Shown: one piece after another, positions 34,319 through 44,634 of the stretch
Layout of the letters: each line of letters opens with the position of its first letter
How positions within the stretch are numbered: the stretch's first letter is position 1
NCBI GenBank assembly: GCA_963759125.1
Contig: CAVWXN010000004.1
Location: 1-64,000, forward strand
Reading direction: 5' to 3'
DNA length: 64,000 nt
DNA from: JABDQA01 sp963759125
GTDB taxonomy: Bacteria; Desulfobacterota; Desulfobulbia; Desulfobulbales; Desulfocapsaceae
Position numbers and translations under genes: made by a program
Notes under the pieces: generated by a model
Told to the model about the DNA's origin: nothing
Seen by the model: the letters and a program-made list of their open reading frames with translations, nothing else
Databases searched by the model: none

Positions 34319-36064
34319 ATGAGTGAGAAGAATAGAAAGAACAGCATCCTGATAGTGGATGATACACCTGAGAATCTTTCTATATTGAGAAGATTGCTCA
34401 CAGATAAAGGCTATCAGGTTCGGCCCGCCCTCAATGGTGAGATCGCCCTTAAAGCAATAGACACACAAGCTCCTGATCTCATTCTTCTCGATATCATGAT
34501 GCCGGGTATGGATGGCTACGAGGTGTGCAGCATCTTGAAGTCAAATGAGGAGACTGCCAGGATCCCCATAATCTTTATCAGCGCCCTAACGGAAGTCGAA
34601 GGTGTTCTGAGGGCCTTCCAGAGTGGAGGTGTGGACTACATCACCAAACCTTTCCGCTCTGAAGAAGTTTTGGCCAGAGTCCAGACTCACCTGGAACTAC
34701 AGAACGCCATTCAGGAAAAAGAGGCAGCACATAAGATGCTGCAGACCATCATGGACAGTATCGAAAATGTTATCGTGACGGTCGATAATCAACTGCAAGT
34801 CATTAACGCTAACAAACCGCTGGACTCGATTTGCGGGAACGTTCCGGGGGATACAAGGTCATTCCAGCAAAGATTACTGGATGGCAGTGGTCCGTGTGCG
34901 GAACTACTGCAGAAAGTTTTCGAACAGCAGAAGCCGGTCAAAGAATATCGGGTCGAGTGCAGCTGCGGGGGGCAAAATGACAAGACACTGGTGCTGAACG
35001 CAGCCCCTTTGACTGGAGAGCACAGCGAACTGGATGGCGCAGTGCTGGTTGTCAGGGATATTTCCAGACTGGCAGAGCTGGAGAAAAATCTTCTAGAAAA
35101 ACACAGTTATCATAACATCATCGGCAAGAGCGAGGTGATGCAGCAGATCTATAGTCTGCTTGAGCAAACCGCCGATCTGGATATAAATGTCTTGATCTGT
35201 GGGGAAAGTGGCACGGGTAAAGAGTTGATTGCCGATGCGGTTCATTACGCCAGCAGCAGGGCGAAGAAACCCTTTATAAAGGTCAATTGTGCGGCCCTGT
35301 CCGAGAGTCTGCTGGAAAGCGAACTATTTGGCCATGTGAGCGGGGCCTTTACCGGAGCGGTAAAGGACAGAATCGGTCGTTGCCAGGCTGCCGAGGGAGG
35401 CACTCTTTTTCTTGATGAAATCGGTGACATCTCACCTAGTTTTCAGGCTAAACTGCTTAGATTCCTTGAACAAAAGGAGTTTGAACGAATAGGGGACTCA
35501 ACAACCATAAAAGCCGATGTGAGAGTAGTTGCGGCCACTAACCATGATTTGCAGAAGAAGGCGGAGAACAAGGAGTTCCGCGAGGATCTGTATTATCGGT
35601 TGAAAAATATTCTGATCAGTCTGCCGTCGCTAAGGGAGAGAAGCGATGATATTCCGCTGCTGATCAGCCATTTTATCAAGACTTCCAGAAAATCAATGAA
35701 CAAGAATATTCAGGGGCTCAGCAGAGATGTCAATAAACTGTTTATGCATTACCCATGGCCTGGAAATATTCGGGAATTGAGAAGCGTTATACATTTCGGT
35801 TGCGCCCTCTGCCCTGGAGAGATGATCGAACGTGAGCATCTGCCGCCGGAATTTCTATCCGCAGCCACCATAGAGAGGCCCGCTGCGATGGCTGTTGATT
35901 CTGTCGATCAACCGATTGCCAAACCGGCCTCCGAGAAAGATGCTATTTTAGAGACACTTGCCAAGACCGACTGGAATAAAGCCAAAGCCGCCCGTCTTCT
36001 GGGCATGAGCCGGGCAACCCTGTACTCGAAACTGTTGAAATATGGTATCGGGGACATAGGGTAA
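34319..36064 (+). CDS. NtrC-family sigma-54-dependent response regulator with PAS domain
   Basis: 581 residues: receiver domain (ILIVDDTPENLSIL; phosphoacceptor aspartate in LILLDIMMPGMDGYE near 58; DYITKPF), PAS domain (about 140-250), AAA+ activator domain (GESGTGKE near 298, sigma-54 contact motif GAFTGA near 343, GGTLFLDEIGD), and a C-terminal Fis-type helix-turn-helix (NKAKAARLLGMSRATLYSKL). A 10-bp palindrome and a -24/-12 promoter lie directly downstream, so the small membrane gene at 36412 is its probable target. The ribosome site upstream of ATG 34319 is weak. The hybrid kinase at 36932 is a candidate partner. Confidence 0.93.
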   Translation: MSEKNRKNSILIVDDTPENLSILRRLLTDKGYQVRPALNGEIALKAIDTQAPDLILLDIMMPGMDGYEVCSILKSNEETARIPIIFISALTEVEGVLRAFQSGGVDYITKPFRSEEVLARVQTHLELQNAIQEKEAAHKMLQTIMDSIENVIVTVDNQLQVINANKPLDSICGNVPGDTRSFQQRLLDGSGPCAELLQKVFEQQKPVKEYRVECSCGGQNDKTLVLNAAPLTGEHSELDGAVLVVRDISRLAELEKNLLEKHSYHNIIGKSEVMQQIYSLLEQTADLDINVLICGESGTGKELIADAVHYASSRAKKPFIKVNCAALSESLLESELFGHVSGAFTGAVKDRIGRCQAAEGGTLFLDEIGDISPSFQAKLLRFLEQKEFERIGDSTTIKADVRVVAATNHDLQKKAENKEFREDLYYRLKNILISLPSLRERSDDIPLLISHFIKTSRKSMNKNIQGLSRDVNKLFMHYPWPGNIRELRSVIHFGCALCPGEMIEREHLPPEFLSAATIERPAAMAVDSVDQPIAKPASEKDAILETLAKTDWNKAKAARLLGMSRATLYSKLLKYGIGDIG

Positions 36065-36132
36065 CTCCGGTCAACGATCAAGGGTGTCATCAGCACTGGG
36101 ACGAGCGGGTAGCCGCTTGAATTGAACACTTC

Positions 36133-36156
36133 TGTCTATACACATCTGTATAGACA
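36133..36156. promoter_or_regulatory. Palindromic upstream activator site
   Basis: TGTCTATACA, a CATC spacer, then the perfect complement TGTATAGACA. A second related half-site, ATCTATACACATCTG, follows at 36163-36177. The pair lies about 100 bases upstream of the -24/-12 promoter and just after the activator gene, the usual position for an enhancer-binding protein site. Confidence 0.65.
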
Positions 36157-36252
36157 TCCTCTATCTATACACATCTGAAGTCCTTCATTACTTCTCTCGA
36201 AAGAGTGTTATCTTTTTGATATTAATATGATTTATTTTAAAAAAAACAATTC

Positions 36253-36267
36253 TGGCACGTTTGTTGT
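36253..36267 (+). promoter_or_regulatory. Sigma-54 (-24/-12) promoter
   Basis: TGGCACG-TTTG-TTGT matches the consensus TGGCACG-N4-TTGC except for T in place of C at the last position. It lies 145 bases before the small membrane gene, with the palindrome at 36133 upstream. Confidence 0.6.
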
Positions 36268-36411
36268 AATTGTTAAGGCAACAGCACCAAGACTAACCGA
36301 GTCCCCGTTCAGCAGGTAAAACACCATGTCCCATTTTAAAGCAATAGAAACCGAACGTAGACCGAGTGAGAAAACCGATTACAACTTTGAAACTCAAAGG
36401 AGGATTCAGCT

Positions 36412-36615
36412 ATGTTTATCTCAGAATTAATCGTTTCTTTATGGTTTGTTCCCGTTGTACTTTTTGTCGCCATCCCTCTTTCCGTGCTCTGTGTCTGGTC
36501 AGTTCACCGACTGATGAGAAAAATAACCGAGCGAATCGAGCAGGCTCATCAGAGTGCCAAGGCAGCAGGCAACGAGACACCAGTCCAAAGCTTCCGCCCC
36601 AGGCCTGCGGTGTAG
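36412..36615 (+). CDS. Small membrane protein under probable sigma-54 control
   Basis: A 67-residue protein: one hydrophobic span (IVSLWFVPVVLFVAIPLSVL), then a basic amphipathic segment (RLMRKITERIEQAHQSAKAA) and a short tail. AAAGGAGG precedes ATG 36412. It resembles the protein at 3743. A terminator follows 40 bases after the stop, so it is a single-gene unit between a palindrome/sigma-54 promoter and a terminator. Function unknown; a membrane stress or signalling peptide is one possibility. Confidence 0.72.
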   Translation: MFISELIVSLWFVPVVLFVAIPLSVLCVWSVHRLMRKITERIEQAHQSAKAAGNETPVQSFRPRPAV

Positions 36616-36654
36616 ATGCAGCTAAATAAATGCCACGAAAATCACTCACGTTTC

Positions 36655-36691
36655 GGGCAGAGTCGAACATGTCGGCTCTGCCCTTGTTTTT
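36655..36691 (+). terminator. Intrinsic terminator after the small membrane gene
   Basis: GGGCAGAG pairs with CTCTGCCC, followed by TTGTTTTT. Confidence 0.8.
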
Positions 36692-36931
36692 GCTGCCGCA
36701 CAAGTCTCTTTGACAATCGACGACAGCCCACCAGTAGATATACAGAAGATAGACCGATTTATTATTTATCCGCCGGATTGTTGCATCACTGCGGTTTTGC
36801 TAGAATAGAAGTGTCGATGTGTACCTGCAGCTCCAAAGCGAGGTGAACTGCAATGGAGCTGGAGGTATTATTGGAACGCTGGGTGATCTGTTTTGGTGAG
36901 AGCTGTTTACAACATCAACGGAGCATCAACA

Positions 36932-39900
36932 ATGGTCAAAATCGTATCGGTTCCTGTCAAAAAACTCATCTGGGCCCTGACGACTATCCTGTTGATCGGT
37001 TTATCCGTCAATGTAATCTCGGCTGCAACTACTATCAAAGTCGGCGTTTATCAAGACTTTCCCCTTGTTTTTTATGATCAGGAAGGCAAAGCGCACGGGG
37101 TCTATGTCGATCTTTTAAACCATGTGGCAGCGAAGGAAAACTGGTCGGTAGAATACGTTCCCTGCAAATGGGTGGATTGTTTGAGTCTGTTGGAGAGCGG
37201 TGAAATCGATTTGATGACGGCCATCGCTTTTTCCAAAGAACGAACGAAAAAGTATGATTTTAATGAGGAGACAGTTTTTCCGAACTGGGGTCAAGTCTAC
37301 ACCACAAATGGAATCATACTTGACTCCATCGCCGAGCTGGCTGACAAAACGGTAGCCGGGCTGGAAGAAGATATCTATTTCAAATCGCTTAAAGATTTGA
37401 CAGAGAAGGCTCATCTGGAAGTCACCTACAAAGGTGTCGACGAGTACGACGAAGTGTTCCGGTTGCTCGAGCAGAACCAGGTTGACGCCGGTATCCTGCC
37501 CAGGCTTTATGGCGATCTGAACGAAAAGAAATTCAATGTCAAAAAGACCACCATTATCGTCCGTCTTTCTGAATTGCGCTTTGCGGCGCGGAAAGATGCG
37601 AGCCAGTCGATTCTAGCCACCATTGACAAACACCTGCAGCAACTCAAGGGGGAAAGCGACTCATTATATTTTCAATCTGTCTCCAGATGGCTCGGACAGC
37701 AGGAAAAAAAGTCGGATTTTGACCTCAAGTTCAGTGCTCAAGAAAAAGCCTGGCTCGCCGACCACAGCCGGATCCTTCTCGGAGTGGACCCTGAATTTGT
37801 GCCGTTCGAGTTCATCGATGTGGACGGCAGCTATCGTGGAATGTGCGCTGATTATGTGAACCTGATCAGCGAACGAACCGGCATTGCCATGGATATTGCT
37901 CCGAACCTGAGCTGGAACGAAGCTGTTGAGCGGGCCAAAATAAAGAAGATTGACGTCCTGCCATGTGTCGGCATGACAGAGAAACGTAAAGAATTTCTCT
38001 CCTACTCCAATCCCCACCAGACTTTTTACCGTGTGTTCGTTACCAAGGAAGGCTCCGTTATTGGCAACAGCGTCGATGATCTGGAGGGCCTCCAGGTAGC
38101 CGTTCAGAAAAACAGTTCACACCATGGTTTCCTGCAGGATAATACCGATATAAAACCGATTCTGTTTGATACTGCAGAAGAGGCCATTAATTCAGTATCC
38201 GAAGGCAGGAGCGATGTGTTTGTCGGCAATGAAAACATGACCGGCTATACGATCAACAGAAAAGGAATTGTCAACCTGAAGATGACCAGGCTGGCCGGCG
38301 CTGAGGGAAAAAATCTCTATTTCGCCGTGCGCAACGACTGGCCGGAACTTGTTTCGATAATAAACAAGGGGCTTGCTTCGATTTCAGAAAAAGAACGGGA
38401 GGCGATAAAGCAGAAATGGATAGCGGTAACCGTCGAAAAGCAGCTGGATTATACGCTGCTTTACAAGATAGCCGCCGCAGTCATCTGTTTCGGCCTGATC
38501 ATTGGTTTGTGGAATGCCCAGATCAGGCGGCAGAGAAGAAAATTACGAGAAAGTGAGAGACGCTACCGGTCCCTGGCTGACAACAGTGAAGTGGGCATCA
38601 TCCAGATTGCCCCTGACGGAACTTCGATTTACTTGAATCCGGCCATGATAAAGATGATTGATGCTGAAAGCCCCGAACAGGCCATAGGCAAAAATATCAT
38701 CGATTTTATTGATCCCTCCTTCAGAGATATCGTTGAAAAAGAGAGAGAAAAACGACGCCAGAACATCTCCTCGACCTATGAAGTGGAACTTGTAGGTCTT
38801 AAAGGAGCAGCAAAAAGTGTGATGATTTCGGCAGCTCCCATTATGAATGATGCCGGAAAACTGGAGTCCATTATTAGTACGATTGTCGATATCTCAGCAC
38901 TCAAACAGGTCGAAAACGCCTATCGTGAATCGGAGGCTGAATTGCGGGCCCTGTTCAGTGGGATGACCGATGTGGTGATTATGCTTGATAAGGCCGGCCG
39001 CTATTTGAAAATCGCCCCGACATCGCAGGAGCTACTTTTTAATTCGATTGATAAACTCCAGGGAGGTTCTCTGCATGATACCTTTCCAGGGGCTCAAGCC
39101 GATTTCTTCCTTGATCAGATTCAGCAAAGCCTGAATGAGCAAAAACTGGTCAAATTTGAGTACAAGCTGGAAATCAACGGGGCTGAACGATGGTTTGATG
39201 GTCGTATCGCTCCGATGTCTGAGAATATGGTGGTATTTGTTGCCCGGGATATAACCGATCACAAGAATACCGAAGAAGCGCTGCGAAACGCCAAGAATGA
39301 AGCCGAGTCGGCCAATCTGGCAAAGAGTACTTTCCTGGCCAACATGAGCCATGAACTGCGGACGCCGCTGAACGCCATTCTGGGTTTTTCAGGATTGATG
39401 ATGCGCGACTCCAATCTTTCCGAAGAACAACTCAGCAGTCTGGAAACCATCGGTCGCAGCGGCGAACATTTGCTCGATTTGATCAGCGACGTGCTGGAGT
39501 TCTCCAAGATAGAGGCTGGCCGGGTTGAACTACAGGCCGAAAACTTTGATCTCTATCGGCTCTTGTTCGTGATCGAAGAGATGTTCAGTCTCCGTGCCAA
39601 GGAAATGGGGTTGACCCTCACCGTGGAACGCTCTTCCACCGTTCCTCAATATATTCATACGGATCAGGGCAAGCTGAGGCAGACACTTATAAATATCCTT
39701 GGCAACGCCGTTAAGTTCACCCCCCAGGGCAGCATTGCCCTGCGGGTCAGAAGTGAAGGTGCAAGACTCTTCTTCGAGGTTGAAGATACCGGGGTCGGTA
39801 TTGCCAGGGAAGAGATAGACATGGTCTTTGACGTCTTTGTACAGTCGGCCAGTGGACAGGATTCAAAACAAGGCAGCGGCCTGGGTATACCGATAAGTCA

Positions 39901-40705
39901 GAAGTTTGTTCGAATGATGGGTGGAGAGTTGACGGTCGAGAGCGAGGTTGGCAAAGGAACTGTATTCCGATTTGATATCCAGGTAGAAATAGCTGATGGG
40001 GCTGATCATGCAATCCATGAACCGGATTTGAGGGTTGTCGGGCTTGAACCGGGGCAGCAGAGTTACCGCCTTCTGGTCGTCGAAGATAACGAACCAAGCC
40101 GAAAACTGCTTGTCACTCTGCTGACAAAGATCGGTTTCGAGGTTTCTGAGGCAGCAGACGGCCTGGAAGCCATAGAGGCGTGGAAAAAGTGGCACCCCCA
40201 TCTCATCTGGATGGATTTGCGCATGCCGGTTCTGGATGGTTATGAGGCGACTGAGCGAATCCGGTCTCTGATGGAGAATGATCCCGCGGCCGTTGATACA
40301 AAAGTAATTGCCTTGACGGCAAGTGCATTTACGGAGAATAAAGCGCGGGCTTTTGAGAGCGGCTGCGATGATTTTGTGCGGAAACCGTTCAGGGAGTCCG
40401 AGATTTTCACAATAATGAATAAACACCTCGGGGTAAGTTTCGTCTACGGGGATGAATCTGGAGAGGCTCGGGCGGCGGTTTCCGGTGATCTGATGACGGC
40501 CACTGACCTCCAATCCCTGGTGGCCGATCTACCCCCAGAAATCATTGAAAGACTAGGGTTGGCAGCCAACTCCTGTGATGCTGACCGGATTGATCGAATT
40601 ATTGAAGAGATTCAAAACCACAGCAACGAGCTGGCCACTGTGCTGTCGCGTTTATCGAAAAAGTTTGATTACCACCGCATTTTGCGGATGCTTGAAAAAA
40701 GTTGA
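36932..40705 (+). CDS. Hybrid histidine kinase with two periplasmic solute-binding domains
   Basis: About 1257 residues. A signal segment is followed by two tandem SBP_bac_3 domains (about 33-260 and 270-500; VGVYQDFPLVFYDQEGKAHG and LLGVDPEFVPFEFIDVDGSY), a membrane helix (about 509-528), two PAS domains (about 545-780), HisKA (FLANMSHELRTPLN, histidine near 808), HATPase (LRQTLINILGNAVKFTP, then GSGLGIPIS) and a receiver domain (VVEDNEPSRKL; aspartate in WMDLRMP near 1093; KPF). A helical tail follows that could be a degenerate Hpt-like region. ATG 36932 is chosen (GGAG upstream, signal sequence next). Probably senses an amino-acid-like ligand. No dedicated output gene follows. Confidence 0.9.
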   Translation: MVKIVSVPVKKLIWALTTILLIGLSVNVISAATTIKVGVYQDFPLVFYDQEGKAHGVYVDLLNHVAAKENWSVEYVPCKWVDCLSLLESGEIDLMTAIAFSKERTKKYDFNEETVFPNWGQVYTTNGIILDSIAELADKTVAGLEEDIYFKSLKDLTEKAHLEVTYKGVDEYDEVFRLLEQNQVDAGILPRLYGDLNEKKFNVKKTTIIVRLSELRFAARKDASQSILATIDKHLQQLKGESDSLYFQSVSRWLGQQEKKSDFDLKFSAQEKAWLADHSRILLGVDPEFVPFEFIDVDGSYRGMCADYVNLISERTGIAMDIAPNLSWNEAVERAKIKKIDVLPCVGMTEKRKEFLSYSNPHQTFYRVFVTKEGSVIGNSVDDLEGLQVAVQKNSSHHGFLQDNTDIKPILFDTAEEAINSVSEGRSDVFVGNENMTGYTINRKGIVNLKMTRLAGAEGKNLYFAVRNDWPELVSIINKGLASISEKEREAIKQKWIAVTVEKQLDYTLLYKIAAAVICFGLIIGLWNAQIRRQRRKLRESERRYRSLADNSEVGIIQIAPDGTSIYLNPAMIKMIDAESPEQAIGKNIIDFIDPSFRDIVEKEREKRRQNISSTYEVELVGLKGAAKSVMISAAPIMNDAGKLESIISTIVDISALKQVENAYRESEAELRALFSGMTDVVIMLDKAGRYLKIAPTSQELLFNSIDKLQGGSLHDTFPGAQADFFLDQIQQSLNEQKLVKFEYKLEINGAERWFDGRIAPMSENMVVFVARDITDHKNTEEALRNAKNEAESANLAKSTFLANMSHELRTPLNAILGFSGLMMRDSNLSEEQLSSLETIGRSGEHLLDLISDVLEFSKIEAGRVELQAENFDLYRLLFVIEEMFSLRAKEMGLTLTVERSSTVPQYIHTDQGKLRQTLINILGNAVKFTPQGSIALRVRSEGARLFFEVEDTGVGIAREEIDMVFDVFVQSASGQDSKQGSGLGIPISQKFVRMMGGELTVESEVGKGTVFRFDIQVEIADGADHAIHEPDLRVVGLEPGQQSYRLLVVEDNEPSRKLLVTLLTKIGFEVSEAADGLEAIEAWKKWHPHLIWMDLRMPVLDGYEATERIRSLMENDPAAVDTKVIALTASAFTENKARAFESGCDDFVRKPFRESEIFTIMNKHLGVSFVYGDESGEARAAVSGDLMTATDLQSLVADLPPEIIERLGLAANSCDADRIDRIIEEIQNHSNELATVLSRLSKKFDYHRILRMLEKS

Positions 40706-40812
40706 TAACTATCCAAAAGTCCTATCCAAATCAATTGCTTCAATAAACTTCAGCCTTGGCGTGGTGAAGGTTGGCAAGGGCAATCTGTCCCGGAGTATCT
40801 GAGGTGATCTCA

Positions 40813-42309
40813 ATGAATGTAAGTAAAATACTCTCGAAGCTGGCTGCTCTTAAATATTACCAATCTGCAATAATTTACAATGATCAGCAGTTTACCTATG
40901 GGGAGCTCAATGACATTGCCAATTCGCTGGCGGCATACCTTGTGGATAAGGGTATTGGAAAAAAGGATGCTCTTGCAGTAATTCTTCCCAACTGTCCTGA
41001 ATTTGCATTTATTTACTTCGCAGCGACAAAAATTGGGGCCATATTCACCCCAATTGACAACAAGCTTGGAGAAAATGAGATAAATTCAATTCTGCAAGAC
41101 ACCAGGGCAAAGGTCTGTTTCGTTTATCCGGGTTTAAAACAGATAGAGAGATTGAGGCCACAGGTCCTGGAGGTCAATATCGCCGGCAATCAGTTCAAGT
41201 CGATCGTTCAGTCCGCCCAGACTGCCAGTGACATTACAGCAGATATCGATCCCGCCGATACTGCCCTCTATCTGCATACCTCCGGTACTACGGGGAGGGC
41301 TAAAATCGTTGAGCTCAGCTATGAAAATTTGAATTGCTTTCCCGAGGCAATGAAAGACTGCGTCGTGCAGGGCGAGAAGGAAATTCTCGGGATAATTCTG
41401 CCAATGTCGCATATCTCGGGTCCGATAATCTTAACCTGCTGCTTGCCAACAGCTGCAAATTGGTGATTATCGATTCAATAAATCCGGTCAGCCTTTTTGA
41501 GAATATTGCCAAACACAGGATTACCTATTTCCATGCCGTTCCGCCGATTTTCAGCCTGATGCTCAAATCGGGATTCTCTGAACGTTACGATACCACGAGC
41601 CTCGATCTTATTGCCATGATGGGTACGTCCGTGCCCGTATCACTCATGAATGCTTTTAAAAAAGCATTCCCGCACGTGGTCGTTCTCCAGGGCTATGGGT
41701 TAACGGAGACTTCTCCTCTTATTACCCTGACCAAAAGAGCAGATGCCGACGACAAGAGAGCAAGCATCGGCACCCCGGTGCAAGGGGCCGAAGTCAAAGT
41801 TGTCGACGAGAACGACGAGCAGCTGCATACTGGTGAAATCGGTGAACTGGTGGTGAAAGGTCCGATGGTTATGAAGGGGTATCTGGGGATTGCCGATCAG
41901 GACAATGAACGGTTTAAAAATGGCTACTTCCATACCAGCGACCTGGTAAAACTTGACAATGACAACTATTTCTATCACATGGGACGCCGGGATGACCTTG
42001 TGGTCCTGGCTAATGGTCAGAATATATACCCGGCCGAGATCAAGAATATTATCTCATCCCGCAGTGCTGGATTCTGAGGTAATTGGAGTCTATTCCGAAA
42101 AGGTTCGGGGCAATGTGCTTCAGGCCTTTGTCGTTCCTGCTCAAATGGGAACACTTTCCGATAATGAAGTTAGAAGCCTCTGCCAGAATGAACTGGGTAG
42201 TGCGAAGACGCCAAAGTATGTGACAATGCTTGAATCCATTCCAAAAACGTCAACAGGCAAAGCCAATATTCAGGAACTAAGAAATCTTTCAAAGTACAAT
42301 GACAGGTAA
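40813..42309 (+). pseudogene. AMP-dependent acyl-CoA/acyl-ACP synthetase, two frameshifts
   Basis: Begins at ATG 40813 with GAGGTG seven bases upstream. Adenylation motif LYLHTSGTTGRAKIVELS (about 150), then after a shift near 41425 LQGYGLTETSPLITL and GELVVKGPMVMKGYLG, HTSDLVKLDNDNYFYHMGRR, and after a second shift near 42045 SHPAVLDSEVIGVYSEKVRG. The three pieces align in order to one ligase of about 498 residues. The stop overlaps the start of the acyltransferase remnant. Either both genes are decaying or the sequence holds indels. Confidence 0.75.
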
Positions 42310-43198
42310 AAAGATCGCGGGCAAAGCCTCGTTTCACCTCGTCAGATTCCTCCTGTTCCTGTCAAATTTCTGCCGGTAAAGGCAAGTTATGCAACATGCA
42401 ATTTTTTTGCCTCTATTGGTTCGAGCCTGAACTGGAATAGAAAGCAAGTCGCCCTGGCAAATCTCGAAGTAGCTTTTCCCGAGAAGACTGATCAGGAAAG
42501 ACTGGCTATCTTTAAGGCTTCGCTTGCCAAATTGCTCAAGAATTATTTTGAAGTATGCTTTCTGACCAGCGGCAAGTGGTCCGCCGAGTGATGTTTAAGA
42601 AGCAGTGACCGTTTCTGGGACTTGAACACCTCGATGGCCTGAAAGACACGGGGAAGGGTGCCTTGCTTTACAGTGGGCATATAGGGAACTTTCCACTGAT
42701 GGTGATCTGGCTGGCCTTGAAGGGTTACCCGGTTGCCGTGGTCTATAAGGAGGCTAAAAACTTTCCCGACGACTTCTTCGGCAGCATAATGAGGAGATTT
42801 AGCGTTACTCCCCTCAAATATAAATCTGATCCCTGCTCACCGCCGCGATAATACGATCGCTGAAAAGAGAAAAAGATTGTCCTGATTCATAACTATTAGT
42901 CTCACCCCCATGGGGTGTACGTCAATTTCTTCAACAAGTCAGTGCCCTCACTGGCAGGGCCGGCCCTGCTGTCAAGGAGGTTAGGGGTCCCGTCATACCG
43001 GCGTATATAATCCGTGACTCCGATGATCACCATCACCTCACCATCTCGCCAGAGATCCCGATAAAAGATGTCTCTGAAGATGAAGACCCTGTTATTGTAA
43101 ATACTCAGGAACAGATCGACTGGATTGCGGGGATTGTTAAAACCCACCCTACCGAATGGTTATGGCTGCACAAAAGGTGGAAAAGGGCCAGATCGTGA
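42299..43198 (+). pseudogene. Lipid A-type acyltransferase (LpxL/HtrB family) remnant
   Basis: Opens with ATG 42299 overlapping the ligase stop (MTGKKIAGKASFHLVRFLLF). Recognisable pieces lie in several frames: VALANLEVAFPEKTDQERL, GALLYSGHIGNFPLMVIWLA (HxGN-type acyltransferase motif), VAVVYKEAKNFPDDFFGSI, GVYVNFFNKSVPSLAGPALL, TPVIPAYIIRDSDD-like (here VPVIPAYIIRDSDDHHHL) and the typical C-terminus HPTEWLWLHKRWKRARS. At least four frame changes and stops separate them, so a working protein is unlikely. It would have esterified an acyl chain to a lipid, using the neighbour ligase's product. Confidence 0.72.
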
Positions 43199-43275
43199 TA
43201 TGAAGCAGTGCGGGTGGAATCTGCTAGATTCAAATTTTAAGCAACTGCTGGTCAGGTACGATTTCACCTCGTGGA

Positions 43276-43692
43276 TCATCTGCCGATACCAATTCTCGTT
43301 ACACGCTTCTTTGTAGAAGACGAGTAAGAGTAGCCGCTACCAACAAAATTAACGGTCGATTCCGAGTATCCGACACCTCGAAAATTTACAACCGATCTGG
43401 GGTACCTCACACCCTGGTGCTTTATCACGGTGGTTTTCGGTACTTCCGGGGCAATGACGTTTACATGATGACCTGCGATTCGAGGCCTATAATAATGATA
43501 ATGTCGTCGATTCTGTTTTGCGACTTCTATCGCCGTCTGCGCTCGTAGCTGCTCTATTTTGAGCTCGTGGCGCCGTTCCTCGGCTCGCAGTCGATCCGCA
43601 TATTGCCGGTCTCGCCAATACTCTGCCGCGTTTTGGGCCTGTACTAAGGTCGGGATCAAGAGAAGTCCGGCCACCAAAACTAGTGTCCTCAT
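43276..43692 (-). CDS. Secreted hypothetical protein
   Basis: 138 residues from ATG 43692 (MRTLVLVAGLLLIPTLVQAQ, a clear signal peptide). Then a charged coiled segment (YADRLRAEERRHELKIEQLR) and a C-terminal half rich in Tyr, Ser, Val and Arg with a repeated pattern (VVNFRGVGYSESTVNFVGSG). Periplasmic or surface location is likely; no family recognised. Confidence 0.7.
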   Translation of the reverse strand: MRTLVLVAGLLLIPTLVQAQNAAEYWRDRQYADRLRAEERRHELKIEQLRAQTAIEVAKQNRRHYHYYRPRIAGHHVNVIAPEVPKTTVIKHQGVRYPRSVVNFRGVGYSESTVNFVGSGYSYSSSTKKRVTRIGIGR

Positions 43693-43848
43693 AATACAGC
43701 CTCTTTGTTCGATTTTGCTAAAGGCTCCATAGTATACCATTTATCTCTTATCACTGCGGTCAAGGTCAAGTTTGCTGAGAACCCTGCTCATATGGTGCCT
43801 CTGTGGTTCTCCCTTGATCTATACAAAATGCATTCCGATATCAGGTGA

Positions 43849-44634
43849 TTAGCCCTTTGATCCCAAACGCAGCCCGCCATGGATAAAAAAGACATCTCCG
43901 GCCAGAGCTTCGTTGCGATACAACTCACCCACCAGTGAAGCGACTTCATAGGGATCGATGAGTCTACCAATGGGGACGTTTTCCAGTATTTTCGACAGTA
44001 CGTTTTTGTTCATCCTTTCAAGCATCGGTGTGGCCACGTATCCAGGAGCTACCGCCACACAGCGAATACGTCCGGCCACACCCCTGCGAAAAAATTCTGC
44101 GGTTATAACCCTGGGCATTACCGATATGGCAGCCTTGGACGACGAATAATTGAGCTGACCTGCTGTTCCCAGCGAACCGGTAGAGGAGACAAGACAGATC
44201 AGGCCCTGGTCACCATTGTTGATCATCTGCTCAGCGCAATCCCTCACCGTCAAGAAAACACCAGTCAGATTGACATCTATCACCTGGCGAAACTGTTCAA
44301 GTGACATCTTTGCCGCCACCTGCCCAGATTCCCGATCCGGTGAAAGCATCAAACCATCTTTGGTAATACCGGCAAAAGGAGCTACCAGATTTATTTTCCC
44401 AAAGGCAGCCATGGCCGTTTCGGCAAGCCTGCCGGAATCTTTCTCCTTGGTGACATCGCATTCAACGGTTGCAGCTTTATCGCCAAATTCCTCCTGCACC
44501 TGTTCAAGTGCGGAAACAGAGACATCGCCCAGAACCACATATCCACCGTTTTCAGCCCAGAACCTTGCCAGAGTCAAGCCAATTCCGCTTGCCCCGCCAC
44601 TGATAACCGCAACAGCGTTTTTTATTTCCAACAC
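43849..44634 (-). CDS. Short-chain dehydrogenase/reductase
   Basis: 261 residues from GTG 44634, which has AGGAG seven bases upstream. NAD(P) motif VISGGASGIGLTLARFWAEN; catalytic serine in LICLVSSTGSLG, then Tyr and Lys in LNYSSSKAAIS; C-terminal VAPGYVATPMLERM. The end HGGLRLGSKG is typical of the classical family. It faces the acyl-ligase/acyltransferase remnant, so a fatty-acyl or 3-ketoacyl substrate is possible. Confidence 0.88.
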   Translation of the reverse strand: MLEIKNAVAVISGGASGIGLTLARFWAENGGYVVLGDVSVSALEQVQEEFGDKAATVECDVTKEKDSGRLAETAMAAFGKINLVAPFAGITKDGLMLSPDRESGQVAAKMSLEQFRQVIDVNLTGVFLTVRDCAEQMINNGDQGLICLVSSTGSLGTAGQLNYSSSKAAISVMPRVITAEFFRRGVAGRIRCVAVAPGYVATPMLERMNKNVLSKILENVPIGRLIDPYEVASLVGELYRNEALAGDVFFIHGGLRLGSKG

